Assembly (NCBI RefSeq): GCF_014646075.1
Contig: NZ_BMMT01000010.1
Location: 124,001 to 188,000, forward strand
Direction of reading: 5' to 3'
From: Saccharopolyspora thermophila
GTDB taxonomy: Bacteria; Actinomycetota; Actinomycetes; Mycobacteriales; Pseudonocardiaceae
Length of the DNA stretch: 64,000 nt
Position numbers and translations under genes: made by a program. Below are positions 17,358 through 25,359 of the stretch, one piece after another. Numbering within the stretch: the stretch's first letter is position 1; each line of letters opens with the position of its first letter. Below the pieces are notes generated by a model that saw nothing but the letters and a program-made list of their open reading frames with translations, was not told the DNA's origin and did not search any database.

Positions 17358-18869
17358 TCATCTGCCGTGGTTGTGCATCACGTGCTTGGTGCGGGAGTAG
17401 TCGTCGAGGGCGTAGATCGACAGGTCCCGGCCGTATCCGGAGCCCTTGAAACCGCCCCACGGGACCTCGTTGGCGAGCACCAGGTGCGCATTCACCCACA
17501 CCGTTCCCGCGTCCAGGCGGGCCGCCATGTCGTGGGAACGGCGCCCGTTCTCGGTCCACACAGAGGCCGACAAACCGAAGGGCACCTCGTTGGCGCGACG
17601 GACAGCTTCGTCCTCATCCCGGAACGTCTCGACCGTGACGACGGGGCCGAAGACCTCCTCGCGGCTGATCTCCGCGCCCTCGCGGACACCCACCAGCACC
17701 GTCGGCGCCACGAAGTAACCGGGCCCGCCGAGCGCCTCGCCACCCACGGCCGCGCGTGCGCCCTCGTTCCTGGCGCGCTCCAGATACGCCCGCACGCGGT
17801 CGAAATGCGCCTTCGACACCAACGGCCCGATCTCGACGTCTTCCCCGGCCAGCGGCTCTCCCACCACGAGCCCGCGCACTTCGTCGACGAGGCGCTCGAC
17901 GAACTCCCCGGCGACTGATTCGTGCACGAGCACTCGGCAGGCCGCCCCGCATTCCTGACCGGAATTCCAGTAACCGGCAACGCGCAACGTCGACGCCACG
18001 GCGGCGAGGTCGGCGTCGGGGAAGACCACCACCGGGGCCTTTCCGCCGAGCTCCAGGTGCACCCGCTTGAGGGTCTCGGCGGCGGTTCGGGCGACGGCAC
18101 GACCGCTGTTGACCGACCCGGTCAGCGCGACCATGTCCACATCGGGGTGTTCGGCGAGGCGCGCACCGACGGCGGGGCCCAGTCCGGTGACCACGTTGAG
18201 CACCCCGGACGGCACCAGATCGCCGACGAGTTCGGCGAACTTCAATGTGGTCAGCGGTGTCTGCTCGGATGGCTTGATCACCAGTGTGTTCCCCGCCGCG
18301 AGGATCGGAGCGATCTTCCACGCGGCCATCAGCAGCGGGTAGTTCCACGGTGTCACCACCCCGACCAGGCCGATCGGTTCGCGGCGGATGAGCGACAAGT
18401 GGTTCTCGATGTAGTCACCGGCGGCCAGGGAGGTCGTCGCGCGCAACGCCCCGGCCATGAAGCGGAAGGTGTCGATGGTGCCGGCGATGTCGTCCTGCGC
18501 GACGCGGATCGGCTTACCCGTGTTCGCCGATTCGAGCGCGACCAGCAGCTCGGTGTGTTCGGCCAGCCTGTCCGCGATCGCGTGCAACAACTCCGAACGG
18601 GCCTTGGGGACCAGCCGCGCCCAGTCGTCCTTGGCCGCGGCGGCGGAGGCGACGGCTCGGTCGACGTCCTCGGCCGTGCCTTCGGGGATCTGGACCAGGA
18701 TCTCCTCCGAGCATGGATCGACCACGTCGGTGCAGCTTTCGGACATCGCCTCGACGAACTCGCCGCCGATGAAGTGCCGGGCAGGCGGAAGGTCGTCCGC
18801 CTTGACCAGTGGTGGCGCGTCCGGTGCGCGGCGAACCTCGGCCGTGCCGAAGTCGGCTGAAGCGGGCAT
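17358..18869 (-). CDS. Aldehyde dehydrogenase, aminobutyraldehyde/betaine-aldehyde type
   Basis: A 503-residue NAD(P)+-dependent aldehyde dehydrogenase. The active site is visible: LELGGKAPVVVF (general-base Glu) and NSGQECGAACRV (nucleophilic Cys). The cofactor region VVTPWNYPLLMA and KPSEQTPLT is also clear. The closest classes by eye are gamma-aminobutyraldehyde and betaine-aldehyde dehydrogenases, acting after amine oxidases or polyamine deamination. GGAGGTAG lies 7 bases before the ATG, and a palindrome sits 31 bp upstream. It faces away from a GntR regulator and an amine-oxidase operon, which suggests a shared amine-degradation role; this is inference. Confidence 0.9.
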   Translation of the reverse strand: MPASADFGTAEVRRAPDAPPLVKADDLPPARHFIGGEFVEAMSESCTDVVDPCSEEILVQIPEGTAEDVDRAVASAAAAKDDWARLVPKARSELLHAIADRLAEHTELLVALESANTGKPIRVAQDDIAGTIDTFRFMAGALRATTSLAAGDYIENHLSLIRREPIGLVGVVTPWNYPLLMAAWKIAPILAAGNTLVIKPSEQTPLTTLKFAELVGDLVPSGVLNVVTGLGPAVGARLAEHPDVDMVALTGSVNSGRAVARTAAETLKRVHLELGGKAPVVVFPDADLAAVASTLRVAGYWNSGQECGAACRVLVHESVAGEFVERLVDEVRGLVVGEPLAGEDVEIGPLVSKAHFDRVRAYLERARNEGARAAVGGEALGGPGYFVAPTVLVGVREGAEISREEVFGPVVTVETFRDEDEAVRRANEVPFGLSASVWTENGRRSHDMAARLDAGTVWVNAHLVLANEVPWGGFKGSGYGRDLSIYALDDYSRTKHVMHNHGR

Positions 18870-18899
18870 GAAGCACTACCTCCGTTGCGTTGTCGCACG

Positions 18900-18912
18900 A
18901 CACGATTCGTGT
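18900..18912 (-). promoter_or_regulatory. Palindromic operator upstream of the aldehyde dehydrogenase
   Basis: ACACGATTCGTGT is perfectly symmetric around a single central base and lies 31 bp before the ATG of the dehydrogenase, where a repressor would block transcription. Confidence 0.45.
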
Positions 18913-19562
18913 TTCAGCGGATGTCCTGAGATGCGTCAGCGCGCAGCCGAAACCTGGGGCCGCACTGCACATACGCCTTGGCCGCAACCGACCAGTTTCT
19001 GCGCGCGTTCGCCCTGCTCAGCGGGTTCCGCGTCGCAGGATCGGGCCCACTGCTGGAACGTCGTCGAGGGGATGTGGTTGTCGTGGGGGCGCGGGTGCCT
19101 TGTGGGCGCCAGCCTGCGACCTCCGGTAGCGACGAAGTATGCGAACGCGCCCGTTTGTCGACAACGACCATGTATCGCAACCAGGCAGGATCGTTAGCTG
19201 AGTCATAAATAACGCTGCGATTCGGTTCAGGGCCAGCTGTCTTCGCGATGCGGCGCTCCTTCCCGACAGCGAACGTCCCACGCTCATGCGTCACTCGCAG
19301 CCGCGACTATCCTTCGTCATCGGAATCTGGGCAGATTACTGACTCAACACGGGCAAAGAGCCCCGACGAGCTGCGGGGGAATGTCGATCAGAACGCGACG
19401 CCACACGGTCGCCCAACTCGTGTGCGAAGCACTCGCCAACGGTTGGTGCAAGCCGGCGCGGAGCAGGCCCAGCCGGAACGGCCTCGCTGCGCACGCGTGA
19501 CCTGCCCGATGTGCCCGAACTCGTGCGGCAGGAGCACCACCCTCGGTCGATACACTCCAAGC
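18913..19562. other. Intergenic region without a convincing gene
   Basis: About 650 bp between the aldehyde dehydrogenase and the GntR regulator. Frames here lack the strong third-position GC bias and family signatures of the neighbours. An AT-richer patch near 19190-19220 could hold a promoter. I see no gene. Confidence 0.5.
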
Positions 19563-20246
19563 ATGGCCCTCCCGAGACTCGTCCCCAACAGTCGTGTGGG
19601 TGACCAGGTGTTCGAGACGATCCGGACCGCCATCATCAGCGGCGAGTTGCCAGCCGGGCACCGCCTACGGATCCGGGAGCTGGCCGACGAACTCGGTACG
19701 AGCGTCATGCCGGTGCGGGAAGCCATCAGGCGGCTGGAGGAGATCGGCCTCGCGGAGGCGCTGCCGTACCGCGGTGCCGTGGTCAAGGGGTTCACGTACA
19801 AGGAGTTGCTCGACCTGTACTCCGTGCGCCGCACCCTTGAGATCCAGGCGACGGAGCTCGGCACCACCCGGCTGACCCGCTCCGACGTGGAGCAGATGGA
19901 GGCCGCGTACGACGCGATGGCCGCCGCCGTCGCCGCGCAGCACGCCGTCGACTACCTCGCGCGGGACGAGGACTTCCTCACGACGATCTACACGGCGTCC
20001 GACAACTCGGTGCTCGTCGAGATGATCCACACGCTGTGGCAGCGGTGCCGGTCCTACAAGATCGTGGGCGTGCGGCGGGAGTTCGAATCCGGTGACTCAT
20101 CGTTGCTGCTCGTCTACCAGGAGCAGCTGCTCGACGCCGTGAAGAGCGGCGATGCCGAGGCTGCGGTGCGCGTCACCGCCGCCTCGATCGACGCGGCCAC
20201 CCGGCGCATCGAACAGGCTCTGAGCGAGTCCGGCTCCGCTCACTGA
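19563..20246 (+). CDS. GntR/FCD regulator upstream of the amine oxidase operon
   Basis: A 227-residue protein. The winged helix (VFETIRTAIISGELPAG, LADELGTSVMPVREAIRRLEEIGL) is followed by an FCD domain (LLDLYSVRRTLEIQA, the usual DEDFLTTIYTASDN region, and a C-terminal AASIDAATRRI). The ATG at 19563 gives the standard FCD length. It lies just upstream of, and in the same direction as, a three-gene operon for an amine oxidase, an aldolase and a symporter, and is the natural candidate for its regulator. A near-perfect dyad stands between them. Confidence 0.88.
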   Translation: MALPRLVPNSRVGDQVFETIRTAIISGELPAGHRLRIRELADELGTSVMPVREAIRRLEEIGLAEALPYRGAVVKGFTYKELLDLYSVRRTLEIQATELGTTRLTRSDVEQMEAAYDAMAAAVAAQHAVDYLARDEDFLTTIYTASDNSVLVEMIHTLWQRCRSYKIVGVRREFESGDSSLLLVYQEQLLDAVKSGDAEAAVRVTAASIDAATRRIEQALSESGSAH

Positions 20247-20293
20247 CCGCGTGAGGCACCCGTACGTTCACCTCGGATTCAACCAGGGTCTTG

Positions 20294-20310
20294 TGTGATC
20301 ACAGATCACA
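20294..20310 (+). promoter_or_regulatory. TGTGATC-ACA-GATCACA operator
   Basis: A 17-bp site with perfect 7-bp arms and a 3-base spacer, in an AT-rich stretch 48 bp after the GntR stop. It resembles CRP-type half-sites but the spacing differs (TGTGA-N7-TCACA), so an FCD regulator site is as likely. It sits 360 bp upstream of the oxidase start. Confidence 0.55.
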
Positions 20311-20670
20311 TTTTATGGTGACCAGCACCACGCCAGATCCGGCGCACGGAAATCCCCGGTCATCCGGCCGCGAGCTCGTCCCCCCGTGCGCTGCGACGTG
20401 GTCGATCTGTGTCGGATCCAGCGGACCGGCACGCATCCCTGACCGGCCCGGTCCGGGGTGCGCAACTGAGGAACCCAACGGAGAGAACCACTCGGTGGAA
20501 CACGGATTCGGACGCACTCTTCTCGCAGCCCCGGCCTCGGGCGGACCGACGCGTCGTCCGCCCGGAAGGCTCGCCTCGCACCGCTGCGGACCCGCAGCGC
20601 CGGGCGACGGCGCCGCTGCCATCGGTGGCGCAGCACGCCCCAGAACTCAGTTCACTCGAAGGATTCACAC
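20311..20670 (+). other. Long untranslated leader or promoter region of the oxidase operon
   Basis: About 360 bp separate the operator from the oxidase start. A plus frame is open from 20291 but has no family signature or good ribosome site. If transcription starts near the operator, the mRNA has a long GC-rich leader that could fold (GACCGGCC/GGTCCGG around 20440-20455). I could not match it to a riboswitch class. Confidence 0.35.
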
Positions 20671-22113
20671 ATGAAAGACGCCGTTGTCGTCGGTGCCGGG
20701 CTCGCCGGGCTCTCTGCCGCCTGGCGCCTGCGTCACTGGGACACCCTCGTTCTTGAGTCCGCCACCCGCGTGGGCGGGCGGATCCGCTCCGAGCGCCGAG
20801 GGGACTACTGGCTCAACTGGGGCGGGCACGTCTTCGCCGGCCCGGGCTCGTCGACCGACGCGCTGCTCAACGAAGTCGGCGTGACCGCCGTCGAAATCCC
20901 GGGCTCACTGCAGGCTCTGTCGATGAACGGCAAGTTCCTGCGCAAGGGGCACATCGCGACGTACCCGCTGCGCGTTCCCATGTCGCTCTCGTCGCGGATC
21001 GCGACCCTGCGCGCCGGGATGAAGGTCGTGGCCGGCGTGGCCAGGTACGCCGGTGTGGTGCGCAAACGCCCGGGCGAATCCGGCGCCATGCGCCAGCAAC
21101 GCATCTACAACTTCGCCAACGAGCGGTCCTTCGCCGAGCTCATCGGCGACCTGCCCGAGGACGCTGCCGCGCTGTTCGAAACCACCGTCACGCGGTCGGC
21201 CGGTGACATGGACCAGATCTCGGCCGGGGCGGGCATCGGGTACTTCAGCCTCGTCCTCGGCTTCGGCCAGGGCCTCAGCCGCGGGATCGTCGGCGGTCCT
21301 TCGACCCTGACGGAGTCGATCGCGGCCGCCCTCGGCGATCGCGTGCGGCTCGGTGCCGAGGCGCTGGAGGTGGTGCGCAAGAAGGATTCCGTCGTCGTGC
21401 GGTACCGGCAGGACGGCGTGGACCACGAGGTTGAGGCGCGCACCGCCGTCCTGGCGACGACCGCCGACGTCACGCACCGGATCGGCGTGGATCTGCCGTC
21501 CGAACTGCGCGACGCGCTCCGCCAGATCAGGTACGGCCCGCATGTCAGCTCGGCCTTCCTGACCGACGAGACCTCGGCTCGACCATGGGACGACGTCTAC
21601 GCGATCGCCGCTCCCAAGCGCTCCTTCGCGATCGCGCTGAACCAGGCGAGCATCGTCCGTGGCTCCGAGTCCGTTCGCCGGCCCGGCGGCAGCTTCATGA
21701 CCTTCTCGCCCGCCAGCCTCGGGCGCGCGCTGCTCGACAAGAGCGACGAGGAGGTCGTGAACACCCACCTGTCCGACCTGGAGCAGGTGCTCGGCTACCC
21801 CGGATTCGCCGACACGGTCGTCGAGGCCGAGGCCGAGCGGTGGGAGATCGCCTCGCCGTACGCCTTCCCCGGCCGGGCGAAACTCCAGCCCATCCTGCAG
21901 CGCGGCGCAGGACGTGTGTTCCTCGCCGGCGACTACCTCGGAACTCTCTACACCGAGAGCGCGATCACCTCGGGTTTCTCCGCCGCCCAGGAAGCGGCCA
22001 GCGTCCTCGCCAGCCAACGGCAGGCAGCGGGAGGCGTCGCTGCGGCGGTCCCGCTCCCTACCCGCCACCAGCCCGTTTCCGCCCCCAACACCGAAACGAG
22101 GACCTCCGCATGA
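20671..22113 (+). CDS. FAD-dependent amine oxidase / protoporphyrinogen-oxidase-like flavoprotein
   Basis: A 480-residue protein of the flavin amine oxidase superfamily. The N-terminal FAD fold has VVGAGLAGLSAAWRL and an SATRVGGRIRSE cap. The C-terminal motif GAGRVFLAGDYLG with TESAITSG closes the FAD site. The middle part is closer to NAD(P)-binding HemY/monoamine oxidase hybrids than to a defined enzyme. The last 40 residues are low-complexity Ala/Pro. It starts an operon, with ATGA coupling to the DapA-like gene, so it likely converts an amine to the carbonyl substrate of that aldolase. The substrate is unknown. Confidence 0.85.
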   Translation: MKDAVVVGAGLAGLSAAWRLRHWDTLVLESATRVGGRIRSERRGDYWLNWGGHVFAGPGSSTDALLNEVGVTAVEIPGSLQALSMNGKFLRKGHIATYPLRVPMSLSSRIATLRAGMKVVAGVARYAGVVRKRPGESGAMRQQRIYNFANERSFAELIGDLPEDAAALFETTVTRSAGDMDQISAGAGIGYFSLVLGFGQGLSRGIVGGPSTLTESIAAALGDRVRLGAEALEVVRKKDSVVVRYRQDGVDHEVEARTAVLATTADVTHRIGVDLPSELRDALRQIRYGPHVSSAFLTDETSARPWDDVYAIAAPKRSFAIALNQASIVRGSESVRRPGGSFMTFSPASLGRALLDKSDEEVVNTHLSDLEQVLGYPGFADTVVEAEAERWEIASPYAFPGRAKLQPILQRGAGRVFLAGDYLGTLYTESAITSGFSAAQEAASVLASQRQAAGGVAAAVPLPTRHQPVSAPNTETRTSA

Positions 22114-23006
22114 CCAACCAGCTCAACGGTGTGCTCACCGCCCTGACCACTCCCTTCGATCGGCACGAGGAGATCGACGAGGTCGCGCTGCGGCGCGTGG
22201 TCGACCGCTCCATCCACGCCGGGGTCAACGGCGTCGTCGCCGCCGGATCCACCGGCGAGGTCGGCGCGTTGTCCTCGGAAGAGCGGCTCCGCCTCATCGA
22301 CACCGTCATCGAGCAGACGGACGGCCGCGTACCGGTGATCGCCCAGACCGGCGCGACGTCGACGCGCGAGGCCATCCGCCTGTCCCGCGCGGCCCAGCGC
22401 TCGGGTGCAAGCGTCCTCATGCTGGTGACGCCGTACTACGAGCCGCTGTCGGTCCCGGAGACCGTCGCCTACATCAAGGACGTCGCCGGGGCGGTCGACC
22501 TGCCCATCATGCTCTACAACATTCCGGCCGTGACCGGCGTCAACCTCGACCCCGACACCGTGCGCTCCCTCGCCGAGGAAGTCGAGAACGTCCGGTACAT
22601 CAAGGACTCCAGCGCGAACTGGGAGCAGGCGCTGCAGCTCATCCACCACCACAACGACGTGATCGGGACGTTCATCGGCTGGGACGCCTACATCTACAGC
22701 GCGCTCGTCGAAGGTGCCGCGGGCGTGATGGCGGGTGCGGCGAACGTCGTTCCGCACGAGATCGTCGCGGTCAGCCGCCTCATCGCCGAGGGCGACCTTT
22801 CCGGGGCCCTGTCCCGATGGAAGGACCTGTACCCGGTGATCGACGCGATGATCTCGGTGCCGTTCGTCGCCGCCGTCAAGGCCGGGCTCGACCTGCAGGG
22901 CGAGCCCGCGGGAGTGCTGCGTCGTCCGACCAGCGCCCTGTCCGCCGACGCGGTCGAGCGCATCAGGCACGCGCTGTCCCGGCTCGTGCCGGAGGTGGCC
23001 CGATGA
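22110..23006 (+). CDS. DapA/N-acetylneuraminate-lyase family aldolase
   Basis: A 298-residue class I aldolase. The Schiff-base Lys is in VRYIKDSSANW and the catalytic Tyr in IMLYNIPAVTG. The pyruvate-carboxylate motif reads AAGSTGEVGALSSEER. The context (amine oxidase upstream, sodium/amino-acid symporter downstream, all coupled by ATGA) argues against housekeeping lysine synthesis and for a catabolic aldolase or a 2-keto-acid lyase. No residue I can see fixes the substrate. Confidence 0.88.
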   Translation: MTNQLNGVLTALTTPFDRHEEIDEVALRRVVDRSIHAGVNGVVAAGSTGEVGALSSEERLRLIDTVIEQTDGRVPVIAQTGATSTREAIRLSRAAQRSGASVLMLVTPYYEPLSVPETVAYIKDVAGAVDLPIMLYNIPAVTGVNLDPDTVRSLAEEVENVRYIKDSSANWEQALQLIHHHNDVIGTFIGWDAYIYSALVEGAAGVMAGAANVVPHEIVAVSRLIAEGDLSGALSRWKDLYPVIDAMISVPFVAAVKAGLDLQGEPAGVLRRPTSALSADAVERIRHALSRLVPEVAR

Positions 23007-24502
23007 ACGACCTGACGGAGCTTCTGTCGAACGTCTCCGACGCGATCTGGGCACCGATGGCCTACGTGGTGCTCGGACTCGGGATCGCCTACACGATCGC
23101 GACCAGAGGAGTCCAGTTCCGCCGGATTCCGGACATGATCCGGCAGTTGCGGGAGACCAACGACGAGGAGGGCGGCCTCTCGTCCTTCCAGGCGCTGGTC
23201 CTCGCCCTGGCCAGCCGGGTCGGCGTTGGCAGCATCGCCGGTGTCGCCACCGCCATCGCCGCCGGCGGACCGGGAGCGCTGTTCTGGATGGCCGCCACCG
23301 GCATCGTCGGATGCACCGTCGGGTACGCCGAAGCCACCCTCGCGCAGACGTTCAAGCGTCAGGTGGACGACGAAGACCGCAAGAAAGCCAATGAGGACAT
23401 CGGTGGCATGCCGTACTACATCAAGCACGGCCTGCGCCTTCCCCTGGTGGCCGGCCTCGTGGCCGTGCTCGGCATGGTCGGCTACGGCTTCGTCTTCCCC
23501 GGCTTCCAGGTCAGCACCATCGCAGCGAGCGCACAGGTGGCGTTCGGTCTGCCGAAGTGGGTTCCCGCGGTCCTCGTGACCGGGCTGATCGCGGCGGTGA
23601 TCTTCGGCGGCACCACACGCATCGTCAAGGTCACGCAGACCCTGGTCCCCGTGCTCGCGATCGGCTACCTGCTCCTGGCACTCGGCGTCATCGTCGCGAA
23701 CATCGAGCGCGTGCCCGACGCGATCCTGCTGATCGTGCGATCCGCCTTCGGCATCGAGCCGATGCTGGGCGGCATCGTCGGTGCCGCCGTCGCCTGGGGT
23801 GTGCGCCGAGCCGTCTTCGCTTCGGCCAACGGCCTCGGCGAGGCCACGTTCGCGGCAGCTGCCGCCCGCACCTCGCACCCCGGAAAGCAGGGCCTGGTCC
23901 AGACTTTCAGCATCTACATCGACGTGCTGCTCATCTGCATGGCCACCGGGCTGATGATGGTCGTCTCCGGAAAGTTCAATGTCTCGGACGGATCCGGCGG
24001 TTTCCTCGTCCACAACCTGCCCGGGGTCGAGGCCGGCCCCAACTGGGTGCAGGCCGCGATCGACACCCTCGTTCCCGGGTGGGGCGCCGGGTTCGTCGCC
24101 GTGGCGGTGCTGCTGTTCGGCTTCACCTGCCTGCTGCTCTACTTCTACGTCGCCAACTCGAACCTGCTGTTCCTCCTGGACGGCAAACGAGGACCGCGTG
24201 CACAGCTGGTGCTCAAGCTGGGCACCCTCGCCATCGTCTTCATCGGCTCGGTCGTGAACGCCGAGCTGATCTGGGCCGTGGGCGACATCGGGCTCGGGCT
24301 CCTCGCGTGGATCAACCTCGCCTGCCTCGCCCTGCTCTTCCCGATGGTCGCCAAGATCCTGCGCGACTACGAGAACCAGCGCAAGCAGGGACTCGATCCG
24401 AGTTTCGACCCGAAGGCGTTGCACATCCGCGGCGCCGACTTCTGGGAGCACGACGAGTCGCGCACCGCACAGCACGAGAAGCGGACCGTCAACGAACGCT
24501 AG
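23003..24502 (+). CDS. Sodium:alanine/glycine symporter family (AGCS) transporter
   Basis: A 499-residue membrane protein with about ten hydrophobic segments. The AGCS signature region is present (FQALVLALASRVGVGSIAGV followed by AIAAGGPGALFWM), as are AEATLAQTFK, GGMPYYIKHGL and the C-terminal EFAYSSNLLF-like motif FYVANSNLLFLLDG. AGCS proteins import small amino acids with Na+. In the usual signature the first helix reads ALSGTVGLGNIAG, so the Ala-Ser-Arg here is slightly unusual and may alter substrate choice. Coupled by ATGA to the aldolase gene and followed by a terminator. Confidence 0.92.
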   Translation: MNDLTELLSNVSDAIWAPMAYVVLGLGIAYTIATRGVQFRRIPDMIRQLRETNDEEGGLSSFQALVLALASRVGVGSIAGVATAIAAGGPGALFWMAATGIVGCTVGYAEATLAQTFKRQVDDEDRKKANEDIGGMPYYIKHGLRLPLVAGLVAVLGMVGYGFVFPGFQVSTIAASAQVAFGLPKWVPAVLVTGLIAAVIFGGTTRIVKVTQTLVPVLAIGYLLLALGVIVANIERVPDAILLIVRSAFGIEPMLGGIVGAAVAWGVRRAVFASANGLGEATFAAAAARTSHPGKQGLVQTFSIYIDVLLICMATGLMMVVSGKFNVSDGSGGFLVHNLPGVEAGPNWVQAAIDTLVPGWGAGFVAVAVLLFGFTCLLLYFYVANSNLLFLLDGKRGPRAQLVLKLGTLAIVFIGSVVNAELIWAVGDIGLGLLAWINLACLALLFPMVAKILRDYENQRKQGLDPSFDPKALHIRGADFWEHDESRTAQHEKRTVNER

Positions 24503-24523
24503 CCACACGTGTGCGCCAGACAC

Positions 24524-24570
24524 GTGGCGCCGGGTGTGATGGGACTCTGCCCCACCGCACCCGGCGCCAC
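24524..24570 (+). terminator. Hairpin terminator after the symporter
   Basis: A 13-bp perfect stem (24524-24536 with 24558-24570) and a 21-base loop, 21 bp after the stop. Confidence 0.8.
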
Positions 24571-24607
24571 GCACCACACGCGATCCGGTTTCTCTGCACC
24601 TTGTTGG

Positions 24608-25024
24608 TCAGCTGGTTGTGCGTTGGCAGGACAGGCACAGGGTTGTCTTGGGGATGGCGGTGAGCAGCTGCAGCGGTATGTCAGACCCGCATGCACGGCA
24701 GAGGCCGTACACGCCGTCACGCATCCTCGCCAACGCCACCTCGATGTCTGCCAGCGCGCGCCGAGCGCCGCGCATCACCACGGCATTCACCTCGCGAACT
24801 GCTGATGCGCTGGCTTCCTGGTGAGCATGCCGTGCAGTGGTCCGGGCTTCGAGCTCGGTGAGCTGTTCGCGCCGGAAGGCGAGCTGCTGTTCCAGAGCTC
24901 TCCGCAGGGCGGGCAGGTGCGCCGCGACACTGCCGATGCGCTCCTGCCGCCGCGAGAGTTTCTCGTGATGGCGTCGTGGTTCCGGAATCGCTCCGGATCT
25001 CCGGCTTGCGACGAGCTGACCCAT
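24608..25024 (-). CDS. TraR/DksA-family zinc-finger protein
   Basis: A 138-residue protein. A long helical N-terminal part of about 100 residues, probably coiled coil, precedes a C-terminal zinc finger YGLCRACGSDI...LCLSCQ with two CxxC pairs. This is the DksA/TraR layout; such proteins bind in the secondary channel of RNA polymerase. The acidic DxxDxA tip of classical DksA is not obvious, so it may be a divergent actinobacterial relative. The ATG at 25024 is chosen because GGAGGAG lies 8 bases upstream; starts at 25045 or 25123 are possible. Confidence 0.8.
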   Translation of the reverse strand: MGQLVASRRSGAIPEPRRHHEKLSRRQERIGSVAAHLPALRRALEQQLAFRREQLTELEARTTARHAHQEASASAVREVNAVVMRGARRALADIEVALARMRDGVYGLCRACGSDIPLQLLTAIPKTTLCLSCQRTTS

Positions 25025-25359
25025 CCGTGTCGTCTCCTCCACCATGACGCATATGGGCACCGAACGTGTTGTCGACGAGATCAACAGCACTTCCTGGCAC
25101 TCCCCAGGGTGCTCGTCCGCCATCCGGCTTGACCGGAGCTGCTCCCGGCCAACAACTCGGCGGTTCGTTGCCTGGGTACGGCACGTGTTCGTCCGACGAT
25201 GCCTGCGCAGGCAGGACGGACGTATGGTGGGGGTGCCGAATCACGCGGGGGCGAAGCCGGTCCGCCTGAGGATGCGTGGTGATCAGCGAAAGCGCCCACC
25301 GCACAGCGCAGAGGGCGGGCTCTGTGCGGCAACGGTCAGTCCTGGAGGGTGGGACTGAA
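25025..25359. other. Divergent promoter region between the DksA-like and PucR-like genes
   Basis: 335 bp with no convincing ORF. TGTTG (25068-25072) and CAACA (25083-25087) form a loose inverted repeat. Promoters for both flanking genes should lie here. Confidence 0.4.

Noticed and set aside
19344-19661. Minus ORFs in the gap upstream of the GntR gene, one with a HEFGH sequence
   Set aside because: HEFGH alone suggested a metalloprotease, but no surrounding fold or start supports it.
20440-20520. GGAGAGA-containing leader considered as a glycine riboswitch
   Set aside because: The conserved CCGAAGG and CTCTCAGG elements are missing.
21914-23002. N-terminal extension of the symporter frame through the aldolase gene
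   Set aside because: Arg-rich out-of-frame translation of the aldolase; the real start is ATG 23003 in the ATGA overlap.
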